DNA of 64,000 nt, from contig CAIRDP010000027.1 in assembly GCA_903877385.1 (NCBI GenBank), forward strand, positions 62,001 through 126,000, read 5' to 3'. A program made the position numbers and the translations under genes. Positions 1-7,628 of this stretch are shown here, piece after piece. This DNA is from an uncultured Bacteroidales bacterium. Lineage in GTDB: Bacteria; Bacteroidota; Bacteroidia; Bacteroidales; FEN-979. Below the pieces are notes generated by a model, which saw nothing but the letters and a program-made list of their open reading frames with translations, was not told the DNA's origin and made no database searches. The stretch's first letter is position 1. Each line of letters begins with the position of its first letter.

Positions 1-168
1 CTGAAGCAAATCACCAGGAATGCACCGGCAATCAAGGTCGTGAGTGAAACTTTTAAAATCCCTGATAAAAAAGAAAACATAGCTGGAAATTGGATCGGCA
101 AAGTTAAGAAATTATTGCTTTTTCGGCCAGGTGGTTTACCTAAAAAAGGAATTTGTATCTTCGCAGCC

Positions 169-1167
169 ATGAATTACAAACCGGGATTTCTTTGTTTATT
201 TCTGCTGCTGGTATCCTTATATTCATTCGGGCAGTATCCGCCTCCTCCGGGATATAAAGGTACTACGGCTATAAGCAAGGACAGTTCTGTTTTTTACAAC
301 TGGGCTTCAAAGTGCACGGTGATCAGGGGCTATGTGAACATTGCCGATACAAATTTCCTTTATAACAATTCAAACCGTGCATCATACGGCAACGTGTATA
401 TGGCTACGGGTGCTCCCGACGGGCTGGTCCTGAGCCTGGGCGATGGGGGTATGGCCACAATGTCTTTCGATACCGTGATATCGGACCATGATGGCTGGGA
501 TTTCGCTGTATTTGAGAATTCGTTCAGCGACAGCTTCCTGGAGCTGGCTTTTGTCGAGGTTAGTTCCGACGGGGTGAATTTCGTGAGATTCCCATCGGTT
601 TCGCTCACCCAGGCCCTGCAGCAGGTCGGCACGTTTGACACCATTGATACCAGGCTGGTCAATAATCTCGCCGGGAAATACAGGCTGTATTACGGAACCC
701 CTTTCGACCTTGCTGAACTGGCCGACAGTGGCCGCGTCAATATACATAAGATCACCCAGATCAGAATAGTCGATGTTGTCGGATGCATCCAGGATGCCTA
801 TGCTCGTTATGATTCCCAGGGTCATAAGATTAATGACCCCTGGCCTACGCCTTTTGATACCGGGGGATTCGACCTCGATGCAGTGGGCCTTATTCATAAC
901 TCCCCTTCGGCTGTTGATGAATCTTTGCTCAAGCCTTCGGTCAGCATTATCCCGAACCCCTGTTCACATGATGCAAGGTTCTTCTCAGGAAACCCTGGTT
1001 CCATTCATTTTGAAATACTTAACCAGATGGGGCAGGTGCTGGTAAAGTCGTCATTTACCTCAAGTACATCTGTTGACATTTCTTACCTGCCTGCAGGGAT
1101 ATTTTTTGTAAACTTTACCTGCCCCGGGTATTCGTATCCTTTAACAAAAAAGCTTTTAAAGTATTAA
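169..1167 (+). CDS. T9SS-sorted cell-surface protein of a cobalamin-uptake-like cluster
   Basis: A secreted protein of 332 residues. I chose the ATG at 169 because it opens a clear signal peptide (residues 1 to about 22, ending SFGQ); the frame is open further upstream to base 1, but that part reads as ordinary charged sequence. The last 75 residues have the PNP...GQVLV...LPAGIFFV...KKLLKY pattern of a Por-type C-terminal sorting domain, so the protein is probably exported by T9SS and held at the cell surface. The middle part (WDFAVFEN, then GFDLDAVG) matches, from memory, a surface-protein family found beside BtuB- and BtuG-like genes in Bacteroidetes. A role as an accessory cobalamin-binding protein, comparable to BtuH, is inferred from the neighbours. 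It ends where the TonB receptor frame begins. Confidence 0.8.
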   Translation: MNYKPGFLCLFLLLVSLYSFGQYPPPPGYKGTTAISKDSSVFYNWASKCTVIRGYVNIADTNFLYNNSNRASYGNVYMATGAPDGLVLSLGDGGMATMSFDTVISDHDGWDFAVFENSFSDSFLELAFVEVSSDGVNFVRFPSVSLTQALQQVGTFDTIDTRLVNNLAGKYRLYYGTPFDLAELADSGRVNIHKITQIRIVDVVGCIQDAYARYDSQGHKINDPWPTPFDTGGFDLDAVGLIHNSPSAVDESLLKPSVSIIPNPCSHDARFFSGNPGSIHFEILNQMGQVLVKSSFTSSTSVDISYLPAGIFFVNFTCPGYSYPLTKKLLKY

Positions 1168-3094
1168 TAACCTGCTCAAATACATCCTTCTCAGAGGGAT
1201 TCCGATTTTCGTATTTCTCCAGAATCCGGCCTTTGCTTTTAGCCAGCAGCTCAACGATACCCTCAGGCTTAAAGAGATGGAAGTGAAAGCAAACCTTGTT
1301 CCCGGCAACAATGGATACAAAAAGGTGAGGTTCGACTCCTTGCTGCTGCTCCCTTACCGGGATGCAGACCTGTCGACCGTACTATCCCAGGTTTCCACGA
1401 TTTTCATTAAAGAATACAGCCCGGGAAACCTGGCCACCACCTCTTTTCGTGGAACACCTGCCAATCACACCCAGGTGGAATGGAATGGGATTAACCTGAA
1501 CAATCCCATGCTGGGGCAGTCTGATCTCTCCCAGATCCCTGTCTCGGCGTTTAACGAGATCGAGGTGCTATACGGGGCCGCCGGGCTTACAAGGACCAGC
1601 GGGGCCTTCGGCGGGGTTGTGAACCTCGTTACAAATCCCGACTGGAATAACAGGATTCATGCAGTGGCGGCTCAAACCCTTGGCAGTTTTGAGAACTACA
1701 CAACCCAGTTGAATTTCATTGGAGGAACTTCTTCTTTTCAGTCGAACACCAGGCTAAACTATACTTCCCAAAGGAATAATTTCCCGTATTATAACGAGAA
1801 TACGGGCGAAACCGTTACCCAGCACGACGCCAACGTAATGCAGTACGGCATAACCGAAGAAGCATTCTGGAAGATAAAGGACAAGCATCTTCTTACTGCC
1901 CGCGTATGGTACAGCTACGACGACCGGGATATACCGCCCCAGGTCGTGGGCTCGTATTACCTCCAGAAAATGCTGAATAAAACCCTGAGGACAGTTTTAG
2001 AGTATAAGCTTGTGGAAAAGTATTGGAATTTCTCATTCCGCTCGGCATTTGTTAACCAGTTTATGAATTACCGGTATGACAACATGTTCATCAACGATAA
2101 CCACAGGTATTATTCCTGGCTGAATTCGGCCAGGTTCGCATATACAAGAGTGAAAAATCTTACAATCAAACCCGGGCTGGATTACACTTATGAACATGTG
2201 CGGTCTGATGATTATAGTGGTATAAAGACACGGAATACCCTTGGCTTTTATCTTGAAGCCAGTTATATTTTCAATGATCATATCAGCAGCCGCCTGGTAT
2301 TGAGGGAAGATTTTCTTGACGGGAAATTCATGCCGTTCATCCCTGCACTCGGATTTGATTATAAACCATTTAATAAAATCAATCTTTACTTAAATGCCAA
2401 TGCCTCCAGAAACTACAGGTATCCTTCACTCAACGACCTGTACTGGATCCCGGGAGGCAACCCTGAACTGAAGCCCGAATATGATAACGGGCTGGATGGC
2501 GGAATTACCTATAACTACCCGTCCAAAAACAATGCTTTCTTTTTTGAGACGTCGCTTACCGGATATTATTCATGGATGCACGATATGATAGTTTGGAGCC
2601 CCATGCCCTCAAACCCTTCGGTATGGACCCCTCAGAACGTAAGTGCAGTGAATGCCAGGGGAGTTGAAGCAAGCCTGAACCTGAAATGGAAGATCAATAA
2701 ACTCCAGATAACATCGGCCGGTAACTACACCTATTGCAAATCCACTAACGAGAAAACCACTTCACCCCTTGATCAGTCCCTTGGCAAACAGTTGATTTAT
2801 ACTCCCGAAAATACCTTTAATGAGACCATTAACCTCATCTGCTGGAATTTCATCCTCGGGTACAATGTGAATTATGTTGATAAAAGGTATACATCAGCTG
2901 ACAATCAATCATATATGCCCGGTTATTCATTGTCGAATATTATTTTGGGCAAATCATTTGTTTTGCATAATTTTGTCATATCTTTACTGGTCAAAGTCAA
3001 TAATGTTTTCGACCTGGACTACCAGAGCGTGGAAAACTGGCCAATGCCGGGAAGAAATTATTCAATGACTGTAAAATTTGAATTTAAAAAGTAA
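1163..3094 (+). CDS. TonB-dependent outer-membrane receptor, BtuB-like
   Basis: An outer-membrane beta-barrel receptor with an N-terminal plug domain (FRGTPANHTQVEWNG, then GAAGLTRTSGAFGGVVNL) and a barrel ending in FEFKK. The first ATG (1277) would cut off the export signal. The same frame runs back to a stop at 1157-1159 and encodes a hydrophobic leader ending AFAFSQQ just after that stop, so translation should begin at a non-ATG codon: ATT at 1163, which overlaps the upstream TAA, or CTG at 1172. I give the ATT as the start, giving about 643 residues. The flanking BtuG-like propeller suggests corrinoids as substrate. Whether the start is truly non-ATG or a sequencing error removed an ATG cannot be decided here. 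The 3' end overlaps the next gene. Confidence 0.85.
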   Translation: MNNLLKYILLRGIPIFVFLQNPAFAFSQQLNDTLRLKEMEVKANLVPGNNGYKKVRFDSLLLLPYRDADLSTVLSQVSTIFIKEYSPGNLATTSFRGTPANHTQVEWNGINLNNPMLGQSDLSQIPVSAFNEIEVLYGAAGLTRTSGAFGGVVNLVTNPDWNNRIHAVAAQTLGSFENYTTQLNFIGGTSSFQSNTRLNYTSQRNNFPYYNENTGETVTQHDANVMQYGITEEAFWKIKDKHLLTARVWYSYDDRDIPPQVVGSYYLQKMLNKTLRTVLEYKLVEKYWNFSFRSAFVNQFMNYRYDNMFINDNHRYYSWLNSARFAYTRVKNLTIKPGLDYTYEHVRSDDYSGIKTRNTLGFYLEASYIFNDHISSRLVLREDFLDGKFMPFIPALGFDYKPFNKINLYLNANASRNYRYPSLNDLYWIPGGNPELKPEYDNGLDGGITYNYPSKNNAFFFETSLTGYYSWMHDMIVWSPMPSNPSVWTPQNVSAVNARGVEASLNLKWKINKLQITSAGNYTYCKSTNEKTTSPLDQSLGKQLIYTPENTFNETINLICWNFILGYNVNYVDKRYTSADNQSYMPGYSLSNIILGKSFVLHNFVISLLVKVNNVFDLDYQSVENWPMPGRNYSMTVKFEFKK

Positions 3095-4229
3095 GGTCAT
3101 TAGAAAGAACGTTTTTTATTCCAATATACCGGGAAGCAGGCTTGTACTGTTTACCTTCCTGTTTGGTTTGTTCCTGTCGGGATGTTCAAAAACCCCGATC
3201 CGCGAAACAACTGTTAATCAGCCGGCCCCCATCGATACCACTGCCAGCACTTACGAAAACGGTGTTTTTGTCGTGAACGAAGGCAATTACACCTGGGCTA
3301 ACGCCTCAATTTCCTATATCACCAATTCCGGCGATTCGGTTTATCAGGATATTTTCCAGTATGCAAACAAAAGGGGACTCGGGGATGTGGCCCAGTCTAT
3401 GAAAATCCTCGGTAACAAGGGATTTATCATCGTTAACAATAACGACCGTATAGAAGTGGTTTCCCTTACCAATTTTAAATCGCTGAACACCATAACAGGG
3501 TTCAGTTCTCCCAGGTACCTTGAATTCGTCGACTCCACGAAAGCCTATGTCACCAACATGAAAGCGAACATTTCGGTTGTTGACCTGCGCAAAATGACTA
3601 TCATTAAAAGCATTCAAACCCCTTACTGGACCGAAAGCCTCGTCCGCTTCGGCCAGTATATGTTTGTTACCTGCATGGGTAGTTTCAACCTCCCCCCGGC
3701 CGACCGTAAAGCACAGGTCTATATAATCGATACCAAAACCGACATGATTGTCGACAGCCTTCTTTTAGGCAAGGATCCTGTAAGCATTACGGTTGACCGT
3801 AAAAATAAAATATGGGTGATCTCCACAGGAGGGTATAATAATTATGAAGCCCCTACACTGAGCAGGATTGATCCGGTTCTGATGATCGTCGATAAAACAT
3901 TTACTTTCCCCGCCCAGCAAGGCGTTCCTAGCCGTTTATGCATTAATCCCACAGGCGACACCCTGTATTTTATCAATGGAGGTGTTTTCCAAATGCCGGT
4001 AAATGCGACCGCTCTCCCGACTACTGCACTGATACCTGCAAACGGACATCTTTTTTATGGACTTGGCATTCACCCCACAACGGGCCAGGTATTTGTAAGC
4101 GACGCAGTTAACTATGTTCAGAGCGGGTATGTTTTCAAATGCAGCCAGTCGAGCGGACAGGTACTGAAAACATTCACAGCCGGCCGGATTCCAGGCTCTT
4201 TCTGCTTTACAACAACTACCAAAAAATAA
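3078..4229 (+). CDS. BtuG-like beta-propeller lipoprotein (DUF5074/YncE-like)
   Basis: A surface-type lipoprotein of up to 383 residues. A hydrophobic stretch ends in the lipobox LSGC near residue 36. The body is made of YncE-like propeller blades, with VFVVNEGNYTWANASISY, LGDVAQSM and SPRYLEFVDSTKAYVTN, which are typical of the DUF5074 proteins that sit next to BtuB. In Bacteroides, BtuG binds vitamin B12 very tightly and lids the BtuB barrel; the same role here is inferred from family and context. No ATG precedes the lipobox. The frame allows TTG at 3078, which overlaps the receptor gene by 17 bases, or ATT at 3099 just after the receptor stop. The stop abuts the convergent Nudix gene. Confidence 0.82.
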   Translation: MNLKSKVIRKNVFYSNIPGSRLVLFTFLFGLFLSGCSKTPIRETTVNQPAPIDTTASTYENGVFVVNEGNYTWANASISYITNSGDSVYQDIFQYANKRGLGDVAQSMKILGNKGFIIVNNNDRIEVVSLTNFKSLNTITGFSSPRYLEFVDSTKAYVTNMKANISVVDLRKMTIIKSIQTPYWTESLVRFGQYMFVTCMGSFNLPPADRKAQVYIIDTKTDMIVDSLLLGKDPVSITVDRKNKIWVISTGGYNNYEAPTLSRIDPVLMIVDKTFTFPAQQGVPSRLCINPTGDTLYFINGGVFQMPVNATALPTTALIPANGHLFYGLGIHPTTGQVFVSDAVNYVQSGYVFKCSQSSGQVLKTFTAGRIPGSFCFTTTTKK

Positions 4230-4868
4230 TCAGCCGATTTCTTTTAAGATTACCCGAAACTCGCTTAGGATCATGGCGGTTGCTCCCCATATAATATTCC
4301 TGTCAATATAATAACAGGGAAAATTAGCCGAAAGTCCCATGAACAGCTTGATACGCCTGGTCTGCACATGCCGTTCATCAAGGAAGTCGGTTAGCTTCAC
4401 CTCGATGATCTCATCAACTTCCCTGGGATCAGAAACAAATTCAGGCCTTTGATCCGACCATCCTGCAACTGGAGTTACAATATAATTACTGGGGGGTATA
4501 TACAATGGCGTAAGTTTTCCAATAATATTGACTGCGGATGGCATTATCCCCACCTCCTCCCGGGCTTCCCGTATCGCCGTCGCTATGATATCCCGGTCTT
4601 CAGGTTCGAACTTCCCGCCGGGAAGGCTTATCTGGCCCGAATGAACACCGGTATAGTCGGGCCGCCTCATCAGTACGAAAAAGATATCTTCAAGGTGAGG
4701 ATAAAGCAAAATCAGAACCCCGCTCGGCCTGGCCGAAGCAGGAGTACCATTTCTGAATGGAAACTTAAGCCTCTTTTTCGAAGCCATGATAAGTTGTGAT
4801 TCCAGGCCGGGAAGAGGCTGTTTAAGTCGTTCCGATAGTTTTTCGGCAAGAAATTTCAAGTCCTTCAT
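4230..4868 (-). CDS. Nudix hydrolase, probable CoA pyrophosphatase
   Basis: A 212-residue Nudix hydrolase. The Nudix box is complete: GGKFEPEDRD followed by AIREAREEVGI, giving the G-x5-E-x7-RE-x2-EE-x-G pattern. The LPGG just before it and the overall length fit the YeaB/NudL group that cleaves CoA to 3',5'-ADP and phosphopantetheine; the exact substrate is inferred. It is transcribed convergently with the BtuG-like gene, with no bases between the two stop codons. A TAATTTTG promoter box lies 8 bases ahead of the ATG. Confidence 0.88.
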   Translation of the reverse strand: MKDLKFLAEKLSERLKQPLPGLESQLIMASKKRLKFPFRNGTPASARPSGVLILLYPHLEDIFFVLMRRPDYTGVHSGQISLPGGKFEPEDRDIIATAIREAREEVGIMPSAVNIIGKLTPLYIPPSNYIVTPVAGWSDQRPEFVSDPREVDEIIEVKLTDFLDERHVQTRRIKLFMGLSANFPCYYIDRNIIWGATAMILSEFRVILKEIG

Positions 4869-4876
4869 ATTGTTTG

Positions 4877-4884
4877 CAAAATTA
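4877..4884 (-). promoter_or_regulatory. Bacteroidetes -7 box of the Nudix gene
   Basis: On the minus strand this reads TAATTTTG, a full match to the Bacteroidetes housekeeping -7 consensus TAnnTTTG. It sits 8 bases upstream of the ATG, predicting a very short leader. No TTTG -33 element at the usual spacing was found. Confidence 0.5.
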
Positions 4885-4943
4885 ATTGAAGCAATCTTTG
4901 GTTTGTGATTTATTATTAATATTGTAGCGGAATTTCAGGAACA

Positions 4944-5216
4944 ATGACAAAAGAAAAAAAAGATCCCTCAAACCACCCGCATTACGAGCAGGAGGATGTC
5001 CTGGATCTTATTTTATACAATGACGAGGTGAATACATTTGAATTCGTCATCGAAACCCTCGTGGAAGTCTGCAAACACAATGCAGAACAAGCCGAACAGT
5101 GTGCACTCATTGCCCATATGAAAGGCCGCTGCCCGGTTAAGAACGGGGTGGTTGACATCCTCATACCTCTGAAATCGGAAATGACAAACCGGGGGCTTAC
5201 GGTTACCATTGAATAA
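4944..5216 (+). CDS. clpS: ATP-dependent Clp protease adaptor ClpS
   Basis: A 90-residue protein with the ClpS core: LYNDEVNTFEFVIETL, then the helix with HNAEQAEQCALIAHMKG and the closing strand NRGLTVTIE. ClpS delivers N-degron substrates (Leu, Phe, Tyr or Trp at the N-terminus) to a Clp ATPase; in this window the partner would be ClpC at 19473. The acidic LYNDE segment and the MKGRC loop are where ClpS contacts substrate. The gene stands alone between the divergent Nudix gene and a non-coding region. Confidence 0.93.
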   Translation: MTKEKKDPSNHPHYEQEDVLDLILYNDEVNTFEFVIETLVEVCKHNAEQAEQCALIAHMKGRCPVKNGVVDILIPLKSEMTNRGLTVTIE

Positions 5217-5319
5217 TAAAGCTTTTCGCCCAGTATCAACAGCTTTTCAACATTTAATTAACAGGCTCAAATTCCGCAAGCCCGGGAAGTCTCATGATCA
5301 GTTCTTTATGAATTGATTT

Positions 5320-5340
5320 TTATTAACAAATTGTTAATAA
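5320..5340. repeat. 21-base palindrome, possible operator
   Basis: The arms TTATTAACAA and TTGTTAATAA are perfect reverse complements around one central A. Perfect 10-base arms with a one-base centre suit a dimeric DNA-binding protein. It lies about 100 bases past the clpS stop and 65 bases ahead of the TATATTTG motif. Confidence 0.6.
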
Positions 5341-5380
5341 ACCCTGTTCATCAGATGTTGATATAAAGTTTGATGAAAAA

Positions 5381-5412
5381 TTGACCCCGGCCATGCCCCG
5401 ATTTTATATTTG
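5381..5412 (+). promoter_or_regulatory. Possible promoter driving the 5.4 kb hairpin region
   Basis: TATATTTG at 5405-5412 matches the -7 consensus TAnnTTTG fully. TTGA at 5381-5384 is a partial -33 element, with 20 bases between. No protein gene follows on the plus strand; transcription would start near 5418 and run into the hairpin cluster. Confidence 0.4.
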
Positions 5413-5418
5413 CTGTAC

Positions 5419-5545
5419 AGTTGAGCTGCTTATTGCCTGGCTCTTAAGTCATTCAATGCAGATCCTGGCGTTACGGGAAGCTAAGGCTTCACGTAACGTG
5501 AAGCGGAATCCCTCGGCCAGACGGGTTCCGTTTCGTTTTTCATAC
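5419..5545 (+). ncRNA. Candidate structured small RNA with alternative hairpins
   Basis: Three inverted repeats lie here. CGTTACG/CGTAACG with an inner GAAGC/GCTTC closes a TAAG loop (5469-5498). GCTTCACGT/ACGTGAAGC (5486-5504) shares its left arm with the right arm of the first, so the two stems exclude each other. A third pairs CGGAATCCC with GGGTTCCG further on (about 5504-5529). With the promoter-like motif upstream this could be a small RNA with a structural switch. It matches no RNA family I recognise, and its ends are guesses. Confidence 0.3.
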
Positions 5546-5616
5546 CGATCGTGATTATTTTCACCAGCCGCATAGTTCATTGACCGGCTCATTGCGCTAT
5601 TTATCGGCTCCCGCCT

Positions 5617-6378
5617 TTACAGCAGGTAGGGGAGAACCGCTTTCCGCTGCGGGGGGTAATCGGGGAAAGTGGACTGGTACCAGCGATGATGGTGCAGTGC
5701 GCGGGGTAAAAGATTGACCATGGTCCAAACAGCAAAGGCAAGACCGGGCGAACTCCAGGTCATCAAAGCATATCCGAACCATTCTATGATCTCGCCGAAA
5801 TGGTTGGGGCAGGAAATATACCTGAACAAACCCGCCCTGGGAATCACATATCCGGTTTCTCCGGGTTTTCTCAGGTGGATCAGGATGTTGTCGGCCTGCA
5901 TATTGATGAACATGCCGGTAAAGAAAACGATAATCCCTCCGATAAACCTGGGATCCTGCAACCACTCGATAGTATGCTCATCGGCAAGATTGCCCAGGTA
6001 ATACCCGTTGATAAATCCATTGACCAGGTTGAAGAAAATGGCCATAAACATGATGGCAATGGGCATTTTCTTTCCTTTGGTCCTCAGCCTGAACGGGAAA
6101 ATGATATCACGGTTGATATAATGAATACAATACAAACCGAAAAATATCCAGGTTGGAGCATTGTGCTTTGGCGAACTCATAAAGAAAAAACCAATAAAAA
6201 CAAGCAGGGCAGGAGCTTCCATGATGATCCAGCCCCAGCGGTTGCTGATCATGGCTCCCCATTTCGAACTGGTATGGCGACCGTAAGGCGCAACCGTTTT
6301 AATAATGAAAGGGAAACTCAACAAACCTATGGCTATCCATAGATAGACTATGAAATAAAACGTGGAGGAAGACATCAT
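5617..6378 (-). CDS. 3-oxo-5-alpha-steroid 4-dehydrogenase family membrane protein (DUF1295-like)
   Basis: A 253-residue polytopic membrane protein of the steroid 5-alpha-reductase fold. About six hydrophobic segments are followed by the C-terminal signature SCPNHFGEIIEWFGYAL and RWYQSTFPDYP, which in this family forms part of the NADPH/substrate site. The family reduces C4-C5 double bonds of 3-oxosteroids or similar lipids. It lies 4 bases downstream of an extended SDR, so the two should be co-transcribed. That pairing resembles the 5-alpha-reductase/3-beta-hydroxysteroid dehydrogenase sets of bile-acid-modifying gut Bacteroidetes, but the true substrate is unknown. Confidence 0.82.
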   Translation of the reverse strand: MMSSSTFYFIVYLWIAIGLLSFPFIIKTVAPYGRHTSSKWGAMISNRWGWIIMEAPALLVFIGFFFMSSPKHNAPTWIFFGLYCIHYINRDIIFPFRLRTKGKKMPIAIMFMAIFFNLVNGFINGYYLGNLADEHTIEWLQDPRFIGGIIVFFTGMFINMQADNILIHLRKPGETGYVIPRAGLFRYISCPNHFGEIIEWFGYALMTWSSPGLAFAVWTMVNLLPRALHHHRWYQSTFPDYPPQRKAVLPYLL

Positions 6379-6382
6379 GAGT

Positions 6383-7366
6383 TTACTTATTTAAATAGTT
6401 ATTGGTTTTAAACCATTCAATGAGGTCGTGAATAGTTTCATCCAGGGGGCGGGGTTCAAGCCCGAGTTCCTTTCTTGATTTGGAATTGTCGATAAACCTG
6501 CTTCCTTTGGCTACTATTTCAAGGGATTCTGTCGTATATAAAGGCTCAGAGCCTGTAAGCTTGCTGTACATGGTGATGAAAGGAAGGCCAATTTTGGCCG
6601 ACCAGAACGGAAGCACCGTCTGAACTGTTTTAACGCCCGAATGCCTGCATACAATGGCCGAAAGTTCCTTCAGGCTGTGCCACTTGCCAGCTACAAGGTA
6701 TTTCTGTCCCGGCCTTGCGTTCTCGATTGCCGAAATGGCAGTGCTCACAACATCCCGAACATCTATCCAGTTGTATCCACCCGGGACAAGTGCGGGTATT
6801 TTATGATTTAAGAGCTGGAGGACTGCCTTTCCCGTAAGTCCCGGCTCAGGGTCGGCGGGCCCTATAATGGCTGTAGGGCTCAGAACAACCGCCTCCATTC
6901 CGTTACGGGCGGCTTCCATCACGGCTTTTTCCCCTTCGGCCTTGCTACGGTCATAGGCAAAAGCCTCAGATCCCACAAGCGGACGGGTTTCATCCAGCGA
7001 CTTCTCCTGGGGATCCTGGCAAAAGGCATGGATGGAACTGAAATGTATAAACCGTTTTATTTTACGGTCCCTGGCTGCCGAAAGCATGTTTTTCGTACCA
7101 TCGGCATTGTTCCTGTACACCGAACCCGAGGGATCACCCGTGATGGAGATCTGGGCGGCAAGGTGAAAAACAACATCGACCTCATCCAACAGCTCAAGCA
7201 ATGAAGTTTTATCCAGTACATCGCCCTTTACAAGGCTCAGGTTAAGCTTACCGATTGAATTTGTATGTTTATGGGTCAGGGCCTTGACCTGGAATCCTTT
7301 GTCCAGCAAAGATTTACAGAGATTATATCCGACATGCCCGTTAGCGCCGGTAACAGCAATTTTCAT
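6383..7366 (-). CDS. Extended SDR / NAD-dependent epimerase family, possibly 3-beta-HSD-like
   Basis: A 327-residue extended short-chain dehydrogenase. The Rossmann motif TGANGHVG is at residues 6-13, the NNADGTKN segment follows, a Ser lies in FIHFSSIHAF, and the catalytic YDRSK (YxxxK) comes near residue 140. The family contains sugar-nucleotide epimerases, dihydroflavonol reductases and 3-beta-hydroxysteroid dehydrogenases. The co-operonic 5-alpha-reductase-like gene favours a sterol or isoprenoid-like substrate; this is inferred. A TACTTTTG promoter box lies 22 bases upstream. Confidence 0.83.
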   Translation of the reverse strand: MKIAVTGANGHVGYNLCKSLLDKGFQVKALTHKHTNSIGKLNLSLVKGDVLDKTSLLELLDEVDVVFHLAAQISITGDPSGSVYRNNADGTKNMLSAARDRKIKRFIHFSSIHAFCQDPQEKSLDETRPLVGSEAFAYDRSKAEGEKAVMEAARNGMEAVVLSPTAIIGPADPEPGLTGKAVLQLLNHKIPALVPGGYNWIDVRDVVSTAISAIENARPGQKYLVAGKWHSLKELSAIVCRHSGVKTVQTVLPFWSAKIGLPFITMYSKLTGSEPLYTTESLEIVAKGSRFIDNSKSRKELGLEPRPLDETIHDLIEWFKTNNYLNK

Positions 7367-7388
7367 CAGTATGGTTTAAGTTTGCGTG

Positions 7389-7396
7389 CAAAAGTA
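7389..7396 (-). promoter_or_regulatory. -7 box of the SDR/5-alpha-reductase operon
   Basis: The minus strand reads TACTTTTG, a full match to TAnnTTTG, 22 bases ahead of the SDR start. A TTGCC further up is too distant (27 bases) to be a normal -33 element. Confidence 0.45.
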
Positions 7397-7628
7397 GTAA
7401 TTTAATCTGCATCGATCCGTTTTGGCAATTTTTAGATTAATTTTCTCCTATAAATCTGTTTCCAAAAGTAACGCCTTGGGTGCGATTTTCTCCTGCGAGT
7501 TTTGCTGTTCCGAAGAATAGCATTAACTCATGTCTGTGTTCTTAAAGTCCTTTTCAGGACAAGTTACATTGGTCAATTTACTGACGGGGTTATAAGCCAC
7601 CATAAAATTAATCGACCTTTACGTTTTA

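Larger units (their letters stand above)
5217..5616. other. Non-coding region with palindrome and nested hairpins
   Basis: This 400-base gap separates clpS from the convergent 5-alpha-reductase-like gene. I see no credible reading frame. It holds a 21-base palindrome (5320-5340), a promoter-like TATATTTG (5405-5412) and overlapping inverted repeats (5469-5545), each described separately. The palindrome could be an operator; the hairpins could be a small RNA or a decayed mobile-element end. Confidence 0.7.

Noticed and set aside
1-168. Cobalamin riboswitch or upstream gene end
   Set aside because: No B12-box-like sequence can be recognised and the short open frame matches nothing; a riboswitch, if present, lies before the window.
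382-897. Long minus-strand frame opposite the T9SS surface protein gene
   Set aside because: It lies opposite a gene with clear domains and lacks any family resemblance; the same applies to plus-strand frames at 5800-6342 (opposite the reductase) and 18600-19217 (opposite gyrA).
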